From NCBI GenBank assembly GCA_044370375.1, contig JBILVQ010000007.1, positions 1 through 30,348 on the forward strand: DNA of 30,348 nucleotides, given 5' to 3'. The notes beneath the pieces are model-generated. The model saw nothing but the letters and a program-made list of their open reading frames with translations. It did not search any database and had not been told where the DNA came from. Positions 8,655-17,114 of this stretch are shown here, one piece after another (the first letter of the stretch is position 1; every line of letters starts with the position of its first letter). Made by a program: the position numbers and the translations under genes. The stretch is from JBILVQ01 sp044370375 (GTDB lineage: Bacteria; Bacteroidota; Bacteroidia; UBA4408).

Positions 8655-9886
8655 GCCAAAAGAAAAGCGGATGGATGAATGCCCAAAATTTAATGATTTT
8701 GGTGGCAGCCCTCGGATATTTTGTGGATATCTATGATTTGGTCTTATTCAGCATTGTTAGAATGCCTAGCCTTCGCAGCATTGGGGTTCCTGAAGCGGAA
8801 CTATTAAATGTTGGTGTTGATTTGTTGAATTATCAAATGGGAGGTATGTTGTTGGGCGGAATTTTATGGGGAGTAGTAGGTGATAAGAAAGGCCGTTTAT
8901 CGGTATTATTTGGTTCCATTCTCATGTATTCTCTGGCCAATATTTTTAATGGTATGGTTACATCTGTTCCTGCCTATGCTGCCTTGCGCTTTATTGCAGG
9001 CATGGGTTTAGCAGGTGAGTTGGGAGCAGGAATTACCCTTGTGAGCGAAATTATGCACAAGGACAAACGTGGGTTAGGTACCACCATTGTTGCTACCATT
9101 GGTATTTCCGGTGCAGTGGTTGCCGCATTGGTGGGCGATATTTTTGATTGGCGGATTGCCTACTACATAGGAGGTGCCATGGGTTTGGCCTTGCTCTTAT
9201 TGCGAATGGGTGTATATGAATCGGGCATGTTTCAGGAGGCAAAGTCTAAAAAAGTGAAGCGTGGAAATTTCTTTAGTCTTATCACCAACAGGGAAAGAGC
9301 CATTCGTTATTTTTCTGTGATTGCCATTGCTGTTCCCGTTTGGTTTGTGGTTGGCATCCTCATTACTTTTTCTCCTGAAGTAACCAAAGCAATGGGCATG
9401 CAAGGACAATTACCCGATCCCGGAAAATCTATCATGTTTGCCTACATCGGAATTACCGTTGGTGACCTTGCCTCCGGATTACTCAGTCAGTATTGGCGTT
9501 CCAGAAAAAAAGTAATTGCTTTGTTTTTGAGTTTAACGGTGCTGATGTGCGTTGCTTATTTTTTATTTGCTACCGTCAACCTTTTCGTTTTTTATAGCAT
9601 CGCAGTCCTGATTGGTTTTGCAACGGGTTACTGGGCCGTTTTTATGACAGCTGCTGCTGAACAATTTGGAACAAACATCAGGGCCACCGCCACTACCACA
9701 GCTCCCAATTTCGTTAGGGGTGCGGTGATACCGATTACCATTTTGTTTAAATACCTGAGCCCAACCTTGGGCATCACCCATGCTGCCATGCTCGTAGGAA
9801 TCTTTACCTTTGTATTGGGCTATATTGCCCTTTATAATTTAAGGGAAACCTTTGGAAAGGATTTGAATTTTACCGAGCATGACTGA
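8651..9886 (+). CDS. MFS transporter (sugar/organic acid porter-like)
   Basis: A 411-residue inner-membrane permease with many hydrophobic segments, consistent with 12 helices. The loop 2-3 motif is GDKKGRLSVLFGS, the MFS signature G-x3-D-x-x-GR. The first helix region reads ALGYFVDIYDLVLFS, similar to proton-coupled metabolite/aromatic-acid carriers. I start it at the ATG at 8651, giving MSQKKSG, because it overlaps the upstream stop as ATGA. An in-frame ATG at 8606 would run far into the aminopeptidase gene. The substrate cannot be read from sequence. Placement after a secreted aminopeptidase suggests uptake of amino acids or small peptides, but that is inference. Confidence 0.88.
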   Translation: MSQKKSGWMNAQNLMILVAALGYFVDIYDLVLFSIVRMPSLRSIGVPEAELLNVGVDLLNYQMGGMLLGGILWGVVGDKKGRLSVLFGSILMYSLANIFNGMVTSVPAYAALRFIAGMGLAGELGAGITLVSEIMHKDKRGLGTTIVATIGISGAVVAALVGDIFDWRIAYYIGGAMGLALLLLRMGVYESGMFQEAKSKKVKRGNFFSLITNRERAIRYFSVIAIAVPVWFVVGILITFSPEVTKAMGMQGQLPDPGKSIMFAYIGITVGDLASGLLSQYWRSRKKVIALFLSLTVLMCVAYFLFATVNLFVFYSIAVLIGFATGYWAVFMTAAAEQFGTNIRATATTTAPNFVRGAVIPITILFKYLSPTLGITHAAMLVGIFTFVLGYIALYNLRETFGKDLNFTEHD

Positions 9887-10262
9887 AAGCCAACTACATC
9901 AAAAAAGGACCTTTGTATTAGGGGCAAGTTCTAATCCGGAAAGGTATGCCTACAAGGCTTGTAAAATGTTAAAACGTTTCGGTGTCCCATTGGTGGCGGT
10001 GGGTTTGAAACCCGATGTAATGGATGACGGAACTCCAATACAAACCATGGAAGGTCATCCTGGAAAAGCACACACTATTACACTGTATGTAGGTGCCCCA
10101 AGACAAGCTTCCTATTATTCATTCATTTTTGAAAGTGCTCCCGAGAGAATTATTTTTAATCCCGGAGCAGAAAACCCTGAATTGGCAGCGCTTGCAAGGG
10201 AAAAGAACATAGAGGTATTGGAAGCTTGTACCTTGGTCTTGTTGTCAACGGGTCAGTATTAA
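9879..10262 (+). CDS. Small CoA-binding (Rossmann) protein
   Basis: A 127-residue protein of the CoA_binding_2 type, resembling a free-standing N-terminal domain of ADP-forming acyl-CoA synthetases. The nucleotide-binding turn is FVLGASSNPERYAYKA near the N-terminus, and the family's late IIFNPGAENPEL segment is present. No catalytic domain is attached. It overlaps the transporter gene by eight bases and closes the four-gene operon. Relatives bind CoA, but a reaction has not been assigned to most of them, and I cannot infer one here. The thioesterase at the other end of the operon is the only CoA-related context. Confidence 0.85.
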   Translation: MTESQLHQKRTFVLGASSNPERYAYKACKMLKRFGVPLVAVGLKPDVMDDGTPIQTMEGHPGKAHTITLYVGAPRQASYYSFIFESAPERIIFNPGAENPELAALAREKNIEVLEACTLVLLSTGQY

Positions 10263-10405
10263 ACTTCGGATTTCTACTTCATTTTTTTTCGAAGTTTGAA
10301 TGCTGCATTTTTTTTAATGCCTCGTTTTTCTTGCTTTCTATTTCGAACTGCTTGCTAACCTGCCTTTAGGTGATAAAGGTTACTTAATTCCGTTGATGCC
10401 ACCTT

Positions 10406-10413
10406 TAACTTTG
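10406..10413 (+). promoter_or_regulatory. -7 box for the kelch-like T9SS protein
   Basis: TAACTTTG is an exact TAnnTTTG match, 28 bases before the ATG. TTA sits 19 bases upstream where TTG is expected. The preceding 140 bases hold no gene; they contain an 8-bp inverted repeat, AAACTTCG/CGAAGTTT (10261-10268 and 10290-10297), with T runs in its loop. Confidence 0.5.
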
Positions 10414-10441
10414 TAGCTGTTAAACCACTAAATCCATTACC

Positions 10442-12046
10442 ATGTTGTTCCGATTATTTTCCTTTTTGGCCCTGGCCCTGCAGGGTTTCATTAGTTTGGC
10501 TCAAACAGCGCCTTTTGATGTTTATCTTGAGCCAATGAGCATCCCCGGTTTGGGTGGCTTACAAGCTTATGCCGTTGGTGAGCATAATGGAAAGTGGCTG
10601 GTGGTGGGTGGACGATTGGATGGATTACACCGCAGACAACCCTTCGCTGCTTTTGATGTAGCAGGCAACAATAATCAATTGATTGTTATTGACCCCGTTG
10701 CTCAACAAAAATGGACCGCTCCTTTATCTTCTTTGTCTGTAAATCTTCAGGAACAATTGAGTGCAACCAATCTTGAATTCTATCAATCGGGAACCAATTT
10801 GTATATTCTTGGTGGTTATGGCTACCATAATGCAACTGCAGCACGTAAGACCTTTGACTTTTTAACAGCGGTGGATATTCCCTCAGCCATTGATGCTGTT
10901 ATTAATACTACTTCACTGATTCCTCATTTCCGACAAATTTCAGATCCTTTGTTTGCTGTTACAGGAGGTAGTTTGAAACGAATTAACAACACCTTTTATA
11001 TCGTTGGCGGAAATAAGTTTGATGGAAACTACAACCCGGGTGGCATGCCTACCTATACCCAGGTTTATACGGAATCCATTCGAAAGTTTATCATCAACGA
11101 TGATGGCACCAATTTAAGCGTTACGCATTTGCCTGAAATAGTGGATGCTGCCAATCTGCACCGGAGAGATTATAATGTAGTGCCCCAAATTTTGCCCAAT
11201 GGGGCTGAAGGAATTACAGCATTCTCTGGGGTTTTTCAACCAACCATCGATCTTCCGTTTTTGAATTGTGTAAATATTGATAGCGTTTCGCATGCCGTAA
11301 ATAACGCTTTCCAACAATACTACAATCATTATCATTGCGCTGTATTGCCGCTATATTCTGCCTTAGCGAATGAAATGCACAACGTTTTTTTTGGCGGCAT
11401 TGCGCAATATTATGATAGTGCAGGAACTTTGGTGCAGGATAACAATGTTCCTTTTGTAAATACCATTGCACGGGTTACAAGAGATGGTTCGGGAAACATG
11501 GCCGAGTATAAATTGCCTGTTACCATGCCTGCCTTGTTGGGAGCAGGTGCTGAATTTATCGCAGCTCCTTTATTGCCACAATACGCTAATAATGTTTTAA
11601 AGTTGGATGACTTTACCGCTGATACAACGCTTGCAGGCTATATTTATGGAGGTATCAGTAGCACGGGTGCCAATATTTTCTTCACCAATACCGGCACGCA
11701 AAGCAGCGCCAGCAGCACTATTTTCAAGGTTTATGTGGTAAAAAATTCAACCGTTGGCATTCACCAGCTTAACAACCAGAGCACAGGCTCTTTGCGAATG
11801 CAGGTTTTTCCTAATCCCAATGATGGAGATTTTTCAGTAAAGTTTTATTTGAAAAAGCAATCTACCGTTAAGCTTAGCTTGCATAATTTGAAAGGCGAAA
11901 TAATTCAGGAAGAATTATTGAAAAATCTTGGTTCCGGTGAAAATATTTTCGAAAGAAAATTAACCGATGAACAGCGAAAAGGCACTTACTTTATCACCCT
12001 TGAAACCCCCTACGAAAAAGCAACACAAAAAATTATTCTCCGGTAA
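10442..12046 (+). CDS. Kelch-like secreted protein with T9SS C-terminal sorting domain
   Basis: A 534-residue exported protein. A signal peptide (MLFRLFSFLALALQGFISLAQ) is followed by repeated blade-like segments with Gly-Gly pairs: LYILGGYGYH, FYIVGGNKF, VFFGGIAQYY and YIYGGISSTG. These suggest a kelch-type beta-propeller. After about residue 438 comes a type-A Por sorting domain: VFPNPNDGDFSVKF, then LHNLKGEI and a final GTYFITL...KIILR. Such domains direct transport across the outer membrane by the type IX system and are then cleaved. No enzymatic motif is visible, so a binding or surface role is possible but unproven. It has its own promoter and shares a terminator with the convergent fhs gene. 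Propeller assignment is moderate; the secretion route is secure. Confidence 0.85.
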   Translation: MLFRLFSFLALALQGFISLAQTAPFDVYLEPMSIPGLGGLQAYAVGEHNGKWLVVGGRLDGLHRRQPFAAFDVAGNNNQLIVIDPVAQQKWTAPLSSLSVNLQEQLSATNLEFYQSGTNLYILGGYGYHNATAARKTFDFLTAVDIPSAIDAVINTTSLIPHFRQISDPLFAVTGGSLKRINNTFYIVGGNKFDGNYNPGGMPTYTQVYTESIRKFIINDDGTNLSVTHLPEIVDAANLHRRDYNVVPQILPNGAEGITAFSGVFQPTIDLPFLNCVNIDSVSHAVNNAFQQYYNHYHCAVLPLYSALANEMHNVFFGGIAQYYDSAGTLVQDNNVPFVNTIARVTRDGSGNMAEYKLPVTMPALLGAGAEFIAAPLLPQYANNVLKLDDFTADTTLAGYIYGGISSTGANIFFTNTGTQSSASSTIFKVYVVKNSTVGIHQLNNQSTGSLRMQVFPNPNDGDFSVKFYLKKQSTVKLSLHNLKGEIIQEELLKNLGSGENIFERKLTDEQRKGTYFITLETPYEKATQKIILR

Positions 12047-12088
12047 TTAATGGGTAAAATCGCCAATAATTTTGCGGCCAAGGCAAAC

Positions 12089-12120
12089 AAAAAAAGTCAA
12101 ACTTTGGTTTGACTTTTTTT
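12089..12120. terminator. Bidirectional terminator between the kelch-like gene and fhs
   Basis: The stem AGTCAAAC/GTTTGACT (12095-12102 and 12107-12114) has a four-base loop. It is flanked by A and T runs of at least six on each side, which would also pair. It lies between two convergent genes and can serve both. Confidence 0.88.
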
Positions 12121-12139
12121 GTTTTTGGTTCCCATCCGT

Positions 12140-13807
12140 TTAACTTAAACCGGTTACTTTTCCATCGATTAAATCAATGTGTTTTGCCTGTGGTTCTTTC
12201 GGTAGGCCCGGCATCCGCATGATATCACCGGCCACTGCTACCACAAAGCCTGCACCTTGATTTAACACCAAATTTTGGATGTTGAGGGTAAAGTTGCTTG
12301 CAACGCCTACTGCTGCGGCATCTTCAGAAAAAGAATATTGCGTTTTCGCAATGCAAACGGGTAAATTTCCGGCACCATTGGCTTCAATTTTTTTCAATTG
12401 GGTTTCGGCTTGTTTGCTTAATTGAATACCGTTTCCGCGATATATTTTTTTTACAATGGCTTCCAGTTTTTGTGGAATGCTTTGGTTGGTTTCGTAGGTA
12501 AATTGAATAGGGCCCGACACTCCGGCATCACACACTTCTACAACTTTTTCCGCAAGTGCTTTGGCTCCTTCGCCACCATCAGAAAATCCTTTGTTGATAG
12601 CAAAATGAGCCTTTTGTTCTTTGCACCAGTCTTGAAGGAAATTTATCTCTTCGGCTGTATCAAAGCCATACTGATTAAAGGCAACAATCACTTTTTGTCC
12701 GAACCCGCTAAGGTTTTCAATGTGTCTTTGTAAATTCATTAAGCCTTTTTTCAAACCTGCTTCGTTGGGTTTTGAAATGTCGGCTACTGCAACTCCTCCG
12801 TGCAATTTCAAGGCCTGAGAGGTGGTTACCAAAACGGATGCGGCCGGTGCAATATTTCCAGCGCGGCATTTAATATTCATGAATTTTTCTGCACCCAGAT
12901 CTGCCCCAAAGCCGGCTTCGGTAATGGCATAATCACCGGTGGCCATCGCCATTTTGGTTGCAATTAATGAATTACATCCATGGGCAATGTTGGCAAAGGG
13001 CCCACCGTGAATAAAGGCTGGTCCGCCTTCCAATGTTTGTACAAGGTTTGGATGAATGGCATCTTTTAATAGCACGGTAATGGAACCACCAATTCCTAAA
13101 TCTTTAACCATTATCGGTTCATTGTTGTGGTTGTAACCCAACAAAATCCGGTCAACCCTTTCTCTCAAATCTTCTAGATTTTTTGAAAGACATAAAATGG
13201 CCATGATCTCAGAAGCAGGTGTAATATCAAATCCTGTTTCTGTAGGTATTCCATTGGCCGAACCGTTTAATCCGCTTAACATATAGCGCAACGAACGGTC
13301 GTTCACATCCAACACCCTTTTCCAAAGAATTTGTTTGAAAGAGGATGGACTTCCCTTCGAATAATATTGATAATTGTCTGTAAGAGCGGCAATCATGTTA
13401 TTGGCCGAAGTAATGGCGTGAAAATCGCCTGTAAAATGCAGGTTAATATCCTCCATCGGAATTACCTGAGAATAACCGCCACCACAGGCCCCGCCTTTCA
13501 TTCCGAAACAGGGCCCCAGAGAAGGCTCTCTAAGGGCAAGACTTACTTTTTTCCCAATTTTTCTCAATCCCTGGGCAAGGGCTACAGAGGTGGTGGTTTT
13601 GCCTATACCTGCCTTGGTGGGGGTTATGGCCGTTACCAAGATAAGTCTTGATTGTTTAACTTTTTCTTCGTCTATAAAGTCGTAATCTACTTTGGCCTTA
13701 TAATGACCATAAGGGTTTAATTTACTTTCCGGAATCGCGAGTTCAGTTGCTATTTCGCTAATTTTACGCATGCTCGCCTCACGGGCAATTTCTATGTCGC
13801 TTTTCAT
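12140..13807 (-). CDS. fhs: Formate-tetrahydrofolate ligase
   Basis: ATP-dependent synthesis of 10-formyltetrahydrofolate from formate and tetrahydrofolate, feeding one-carbon units to purine and other synthesis in the cytoplasm. The P-loop region is TPTKAGIGKTTTS at 62-74. The more usual form has Glu before GKTT; here it is Ile, a modest deviation. Other family blocks are present: LREPSLGPCFGMKGGACGGG, NMIAALTDN, HGGPFANIAHGCNS and FGADLGAEKF. The 555-residue length is standard. It is alone, with no folD partner adjacent. A weak -7-like TAATATTG lies 16 bases upstream on the minus strand (13824-13831). The gene is divergent from proline dehydrogenase. Confidence 0.97.
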   Translation of the reverse strand: MKSDIEIAREASMRKISEIATELAIPESKLNPYGHYKAKVDYDFIDEEKVKQSRLILVTAITPTKAGIGKTTTSVALAQGLRKIGKKVSLALREPSLGPCFGMKGGACGGGYSQVIPMEDINLHFTGDFHAITSANNMIAALTDNYQYYSKGSPSSFKQILWKRVLDVNDRSLRYMLSGLNGSANGIPTETGFDITPASEIMAILCLSKNLEDLRERVDRILLGYNHNNEPIMVKDLGIGGSITVLLKDAIHPNLVQTLEGGPAFIHGGPFANIAHGCNSLIATKMAMATGDYAITEAGFGADLGAEKFMNIKCRAGNIAPAASVLVTTSQALKLHGGVAVADISKPNEAGLKKGLMNLQRHIENLSGFGQKVIVAFNQYGFDTAEEINFLQDWCKEQKAHFAINKGFSDGGEGAKALAEKVVEVCDAGVSGPIQFTYETNQSIPQKLEAIVKKIYRGNGIQLSKQAETQLKKIEANGAGNLPVCIAKTQYSFSEDAAAVGVASNFTLNIQNLVLNQGAGFVVAVAGDIMRMPGLPKEPQAKHIDLIDGKVTGLS

Positions 13808-13875
13808 GTTGATTATTTTCCTACAATATTATTCATTTCATTGGTTTAAAAAAATACTTTCCTGTTTTGAACCAT

Positions 13876-13883
13876 TATCTTTG
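13876..13883 (+). promoter_or_regulatory. -7 box for proline dehydrogenase
   Basis: TATCTTTG is an exact match to TAnnTTTG, ending 17 bases before the ATG. The identical octamer is found before rocD and before tRNA-Lys in this window. A clear -33 TTG is not at the standard distance. Confidence 0.5.
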
Positions 13884-13900
13884 CCCTAGCATTTTAAATT

Positions 13901-15073
13901 ATGAGTCAACTTTCTTTCGATAACACCCAAATAGCCTTTTCTGCAAAGTCCAATGCCGATTTAAAACAATCTTACTGGTTGTTCAAAATGATCAGCAGTC
14001 CGGCCATGGTGAAATTTGGTAGTGCCGCCACCAAAGCAGCCCTTGGTTTGCATCTGCCTATTTCAGGCGTTGTGAAGGCCACCATTTTTAAACAATTTTG
14101 TGGTGGAGAAAACATTGCAGAATGTTCCGCAACCATTGATAATCTTGGGAAGTTTAATATTGGTACCATTCTCGATTATTCTGTAGAGGGAAAGGAAACA
14201 GAAAAGGATTTTGAGCGCACTTGTCTCGAAATTATTCAAACCGTTGAAAGAGCAGCCGGAAATCAGAAAATTCCTTTTAGTGTCTTCAAAACAACAGGTA
14301 TTGCCCGTCTATCAATGCTTGAAAAGAAATCATCTTCAAAGCCTTTATCCAGCGAGGAAATGGCAGAATGGGAGGCCGTAGTGAAAAGGGTTGACCGAAT
14401 TTGTGCCGCTGCCCATCAATTAAAGGTGCCGGTTTTTATCGATGCAGAAGAATCTTGGATTCAACCTGCCATTGATGCGTTAGCCCTTGAAATGATGCTT
14501 AAATATAATAAGGAAAGAGCCATCGTTTATAATACGTATCAATTGTACAGAAAAGACCGTTACGATTTTTTGTCCAAAAATATTTTTGAAGCATCGCAAC
14601 AAAACTTCTTTTTGGGTGCCAAGTTGGTAAGAGGTGCTTACATGGAAAAGGAGAGGGAGCGCGCGGCTTCTCAAGGTTATCCATCACCGATTCAGGACAG
14701 CAAGGAGGCCACTGACCGTGATTTCGATCGTGCTGTTGCATTGTGTATGGAAAACATTGAAAGGGTAGCTTTTTGTGCCGGAACCCATAATGAAAAAAGC
14801 TCCGCAACCCTTGTAGATTTAATGAAGAAAAAGAATCTTTCTAACACCGATAAGAGGATTTATTTTTCGCAACTGCTTGGCATGAGCGATCATATTAGCT
14901 ATAACCTGGCAGCGCAAGGATATTGCGTGGCCAAGTATGTGCCCTATGGCCCGGTTAGGGAGGTGTTGCCCTATTTGATCAGACGTGCCCAAGAGAATAC
15001 CAGTGTGAAAGGGCAAACAGGGAGGGAGTTGAGCCTTATTATCAGAGAAAAGGAGCGTAGAAGTAAACGATAA
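13901..15073 (+). CDS. Proline dehydrogenase
   Basis: FAD-dependent oxidation of proline to pyrroline-5-carboxylate, passing electrons to the respiratory chain; probably peripheral at the inner membrane. The 390-residue protein is the monofunctional form, without the aldehyde dehydrogenase half of PutA. Family motifs are FIDAEESW, YNTYQLYRKD, LVRGAYMEKER near residue 245, and YVPYGPVREVLPYLIRRAQ near 345-363, which holds the arginines that bind the proline carboxylate. No pyrroline-5-carboxylate dehydrogenase is adjacent. Ornithine aminotransferase, which makes the same semialdehyde pool, is elsewhere in the window with the same -7 box. The gene is monocistronic or leads into the pyrR region, but pyrR seems to have its own promoter. 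Confidence 0.95.
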   Translation: MSQLSFDNTQIAFSAKSNADLKQSYWLFKMISSPAMVKFGSAATKAALGLHLPISGVVKATIFKQFCGGENIAECSATIDNLGKFNIGTILDYSVEGKETEKDFERTCLEIIQTVERAAGNQKIPFSVFKTTGIARLSMLEKKSSSKPLSSEEMAEWEAVVKRVDRICAAAHQLKVPVFIDAEESWIQPAIDALALEMMLKYNKERAIVYNTYQLYRKDRYDFLSKNIFEASQQNFFLGAKLVRGAYMEKERERAASQGYPSPIQDSKEATDRDFDRAVALCMENIERVAFCAGTHNEKSSATLVDLMKKKNLSNTDKRIYFSQLLGMSDHISYNLAAQGYCVAKYVPYGPVREVLPYLIRRAQENTSVKGQTGRELSLIIREKERRSKR

Positions 15074-15119
15074 TCATTCAACGATGCATGACGAATTGTA
15101 TATATTTTCACCTCTCTTG

Positions 15120-15149
15120 TTGATTATTGGGGTAGAATGATTTATTTTG
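15120..15149 (+). promoter_or_regulatory. Candidate promoter of pyrR-pyrB
   Basis: TTG at 15120-15122 is followed after 19 bases by TTATTTTG (15142-15149), one mismatch from TAnnTTTG. The spacing is as expected for Bacteroidota promoters. Transcription would begin close to 15156, which supports the ATG at 15166 over the TTG at 15154. Confidence 0.45.
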
Positions 15150-15165
15150 TGGATTGAAAGAAAGA

Positions 15166-15717
15166 ATGGAAAAATTCGAATTACTCGATCCCATTGCCCT
15201 GCAGCACACCATTACACGTTTGTGTTATGAGTTGTACGAACGACATTTCCCATTCGAAAATACTGCCATCATTGGCTTGCAGCCCAGGGGTGTTTTTTTG
15301 GCCGATCGGATTGCTGCTGAGTTAAACAAAATTGGCTTGCCCGGTAAGTTAATGGTCGGTCATCTGGATGTTACCTTCCATCGTGATGATTTCCGCCACC
15401 GTGATACGCCTCTGTTACCCTCTCAAACCAAAATGGATTTTTTGGTGGAAGGTGCCAAAGTAATTTTAGTAGATGATGTGTTGTACACCGGCCGTACCAT
15501 TCGTGCAGGTTTGGATGCCTTGCTCACTTTTGGCAGACCCGCAAAAGTTGAGTTATTGGTTTTGGTGGACAGAAGATATAGTCGTGATTTGCCCATTCAG
15601 CCCGATTATGTGGGCAGGGTGGTGGATACCATTACCTCCGAAAAAGTGAAAGTATCGCTCATGGAATCAGACCGAGAAGACCATGTGTGGCTGTTAACCG
15701 ATAAACCCCAAAAATAA
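15166..15717 (+). CDS. pyrR: PyrR-type phosphoribosyltransferase
   Basis: A type-I phosphoribosyltransferase of the PyrR family: uracil phosphoribosyltransferase activity and, in Firmicutes, UMP-dependent RNA-binding control of pyr genes. The PRPP-binding loop is ILVDDVLYTGRTIRAGLDAL and the flexible-loop region is VLVDRRYSRDLP, followed by QPDYVGR. I use the ATG at 15166 (MEKFELLD). A TTG at 15154 would extend the protein by four residues but lies at or before the predicted transcription start. The gene is two bases upstream of pyrB, the expected partner. The 92-base leader shows no evident anti-terminator/terminator pair, so attenuation by the Firmicutes mechanism is not supported here. A second PyrR-like paralogue is at 25395-25901. 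Confidence 0.92.
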   Translation: MEKFELLDPIALQHTITRLCYELYERHFPFENTAIIGLQPRGVFLADRIAAELNKIGLPGKLMVGHLDVTFHRDDFRHRDTPLLPSQTKMDFLVEGAKVILVDDVLYTGRTIRAGLDALLTFGRPAKVELLVLVDRRYSRDLPIQPDYVGRVVDTITSEKVKVSLMESDREDHVWLLTDKPQK

Positions 15718-15718
15718 A

Positions 15719-16642
15719 ATGTCTTCACTTAGCGTCCGCCATCTGCTTGGAATAAAAGACCTTCAATCCGAAGATATTGATCTTATATTTAAAACGGCTG
15801 ATAATTTTAAAGACGTTATTAATCGGCCCATCAAAAAAACACCCTCGTTGCGCGACCTTACGGTAGCCAACATTTTTTTTGAGAATTCTACCCGTACGCG
15901 TTTATCCTTTGAGTTGGCTGAAAAAAGATTATCGGCCGATGTGGTCAATTTTGCAGCATCTTCCTCATCCGTGAGCAAGGGCGAAACCCTTGTAGATACG
16001 GTTAATAATATCCTCGCCATGAAAGTGGATATGGTGGTGATGCGCCATCCAAACCCCGGTGCCGCTCGATTTTTATCCGAACACATACAGGCAAGCGTTA
16101 TTAATGCAGGTGATGGTGCCCATGAGCATCCTACCCAAGCCCTGTTGGATGCATTTTCTATCCGCGAAAAGCTAGGAACTGTAGCGGGAAAAAAGGTGGT
16201 GATTGTTGGCGATATTTTGCACTCAAGGGTGGCCCTTTCAAATATTTTTTGTTTGCAAAAATTAGGGGCTCAGGTAAAAGTTTGCGGTCCGCCAACCCTA
16301 ATTCCCCGCTTTATTGGTACCTTGGGTGTTGAGGTGGAATACGATTTGAAAAAAGCCTTACAATGGTGCGATGTGGCCAATATGTTGCGGATTCAACTGG
16401 AAAGACAAGATATAAAGTATTTTCCGAGTTTGCGGGAATACATTATGCAATACGGACTTACGGGTCAAATTTTGCGCGATTTGAACAAAGAAATCGTTAT
16501 CATGCATCCCGGCCCTATTAACAGAGGCATTGAAATCAGTAGTGAAGTAGCCGACGGGCCTCATTCTATTATCCTGAACCAGGTGGAAAACGGGGTGGCC
16601 ATCAGGATGGCTGTTTTGTATCTTTTGGCCTCAAAAAACTAA
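15719..16642 (+). CDS. pyrB: Aspartate carbamoyltransferase catalytic subunit
   Basis: Second step of pyrimidine synthesis: carbamoyl phosphate plus aspartate to carbamoyl-aspartate. The carbamoyl-phosphate motif FENSTRTRLSFE covers residues 54-65 (Ser57-Thr-Arg59-Thr60). HPTQALLD and the late HPGPINRGIEI are both in place. The 307-residue length equals the usual catalytic chain. The regulatory subunit gene pyrI is not adjacent, so an unregulated trimer or a PyrR-controlled enzyme is likely. It starts two bases after the pyrR stop, so the two form an operon. Confidence 0.97.
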   Translation: MSSLSVRHLLGIKDLQSEDIDLIFKTADNFKDVINRPIKKTPSLRDLTVANIFFENSTRTRLSFELAEKRLSADVVNFAASSSSVSKGETLVDTVNNILAMKVDMVVMRHPNPGAARFLSEHIQASVINAGDGAHEHPTQALLDAFSIREKLGTVAGKKVVIVGDILHSRVALSNIFCLQKLGAQVKVCGPPTLIPRFIGTLGVEVEYDLKKALQWCDVANMLRIQLERQDIKYFPSLREYIMQYGLTGQILRDLNKEIVIMHPGPINRGIEISSEVADGPHSIILNQVENGVAIRMAVLYLLASKN

Positions 16643-16657
16643 TCTTCATCGTATTTA

Positions 16658-16689
16658 TTTGGAAAATTGCCGAAAACTGAATAAGTTTG
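16658..16689 (+). promoter_or_regulatory. Promoter of the STAS-domain gene
   Basis: TTTG at 16658-16661, a 20-base spacer and an exact TAnnTTTG match (TAAGTTTG, 16682-16689) make a near-consensus Bacteroidota promoter. It ends 16 bases before the ATG. Confidence 0.63.
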
Positions 16690-16705
16690 TAGTAAATACT
16701 GAAAA

Positions 16706-17074
16706 ATGAGTTTTTCGACTGAAAAGAACGATCGTTACACCATGATCACATTAAGGGCTGATAAGCTGGATAATACCGTTTCTCCCTTGCTGAAATCCCA
16801 ATTGGTTGTGCTGAATGCAGAAGGGGTTAAGAATATCATCATTGATTTAACCCAAACAAAATATTGCGATTCATCCGGTTTAAGCGCCATCCTGGTGGCC
16901 AACCGTTTGTGCAAAAATGCCGGAGGGACTTTCGTTCTCACCGGTTTGCAAGATGCCATTTCCAAATTGATTTCAATTTCTCAACTAGATTCAATTCTGA
17001 ACATAACCACCAATTTAACAGAAGCCATTGATCTTTTGTTAATGGCCTCCGTGGAAAAAGATCAGGAAAATTAA
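16706..17074 (+). CDS. STAS-domain protein (anti-sigma-factor antagonist-like)
   Basis: A 122-residue single-domain STAS protein, like SpoIIAA/RsbV. Such proteins switch partners by being phosphorylated on a serine by an anti-sigma kinase. The phosphorylation region is KYCDSSGLSAI, with Asp55, Ser56 and Ser57; the serine pair is intact, so regulation by phosphorylation is possible. A hydrophobic strand (NIIIDL) and a glycine-containing helix start (NAGGTFVLTGL) fit the fold. No kinase, phosphatase or sigma factor is nearby, so the partner is unknown. It has a good promoter of its own and lies 40 bases upstream of a T9SS cargo gene, with which it may be co-transcribed. Isolated STAS proteins also occur in signalling unrelated to sigma factors. 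Confidence 0.85.
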   Translation: MSFSTEKNDRYTMITLRADKLDNTVSPLLKSQLVVLNAEGVKNIIIDLTQTKYCDSSGLSAILVANRLCKNAGGTFVLTGLQDAISKLISISQLDSILNITTNLTEAIDLLLMASVEKDQEN

Positions 17075-17114
17075 TTTCAATTAACCATTACCAATCACCC
17101 AAAACCAGATTTTC

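Noticed and set aside
10261..10297. Terminator after the CoA-binding gene
   Set aside because: The 8-bp arms are 21 bases apart and the T run is in the loop rather than after the stem.
15074..15165. PyrR-type attenuator in the pyrR leader
   Set aside because: The 92-base leader region shows no terminator with T run and no anti-terminator pairing; the probable transcript start is only about 10 bases before the ATG.
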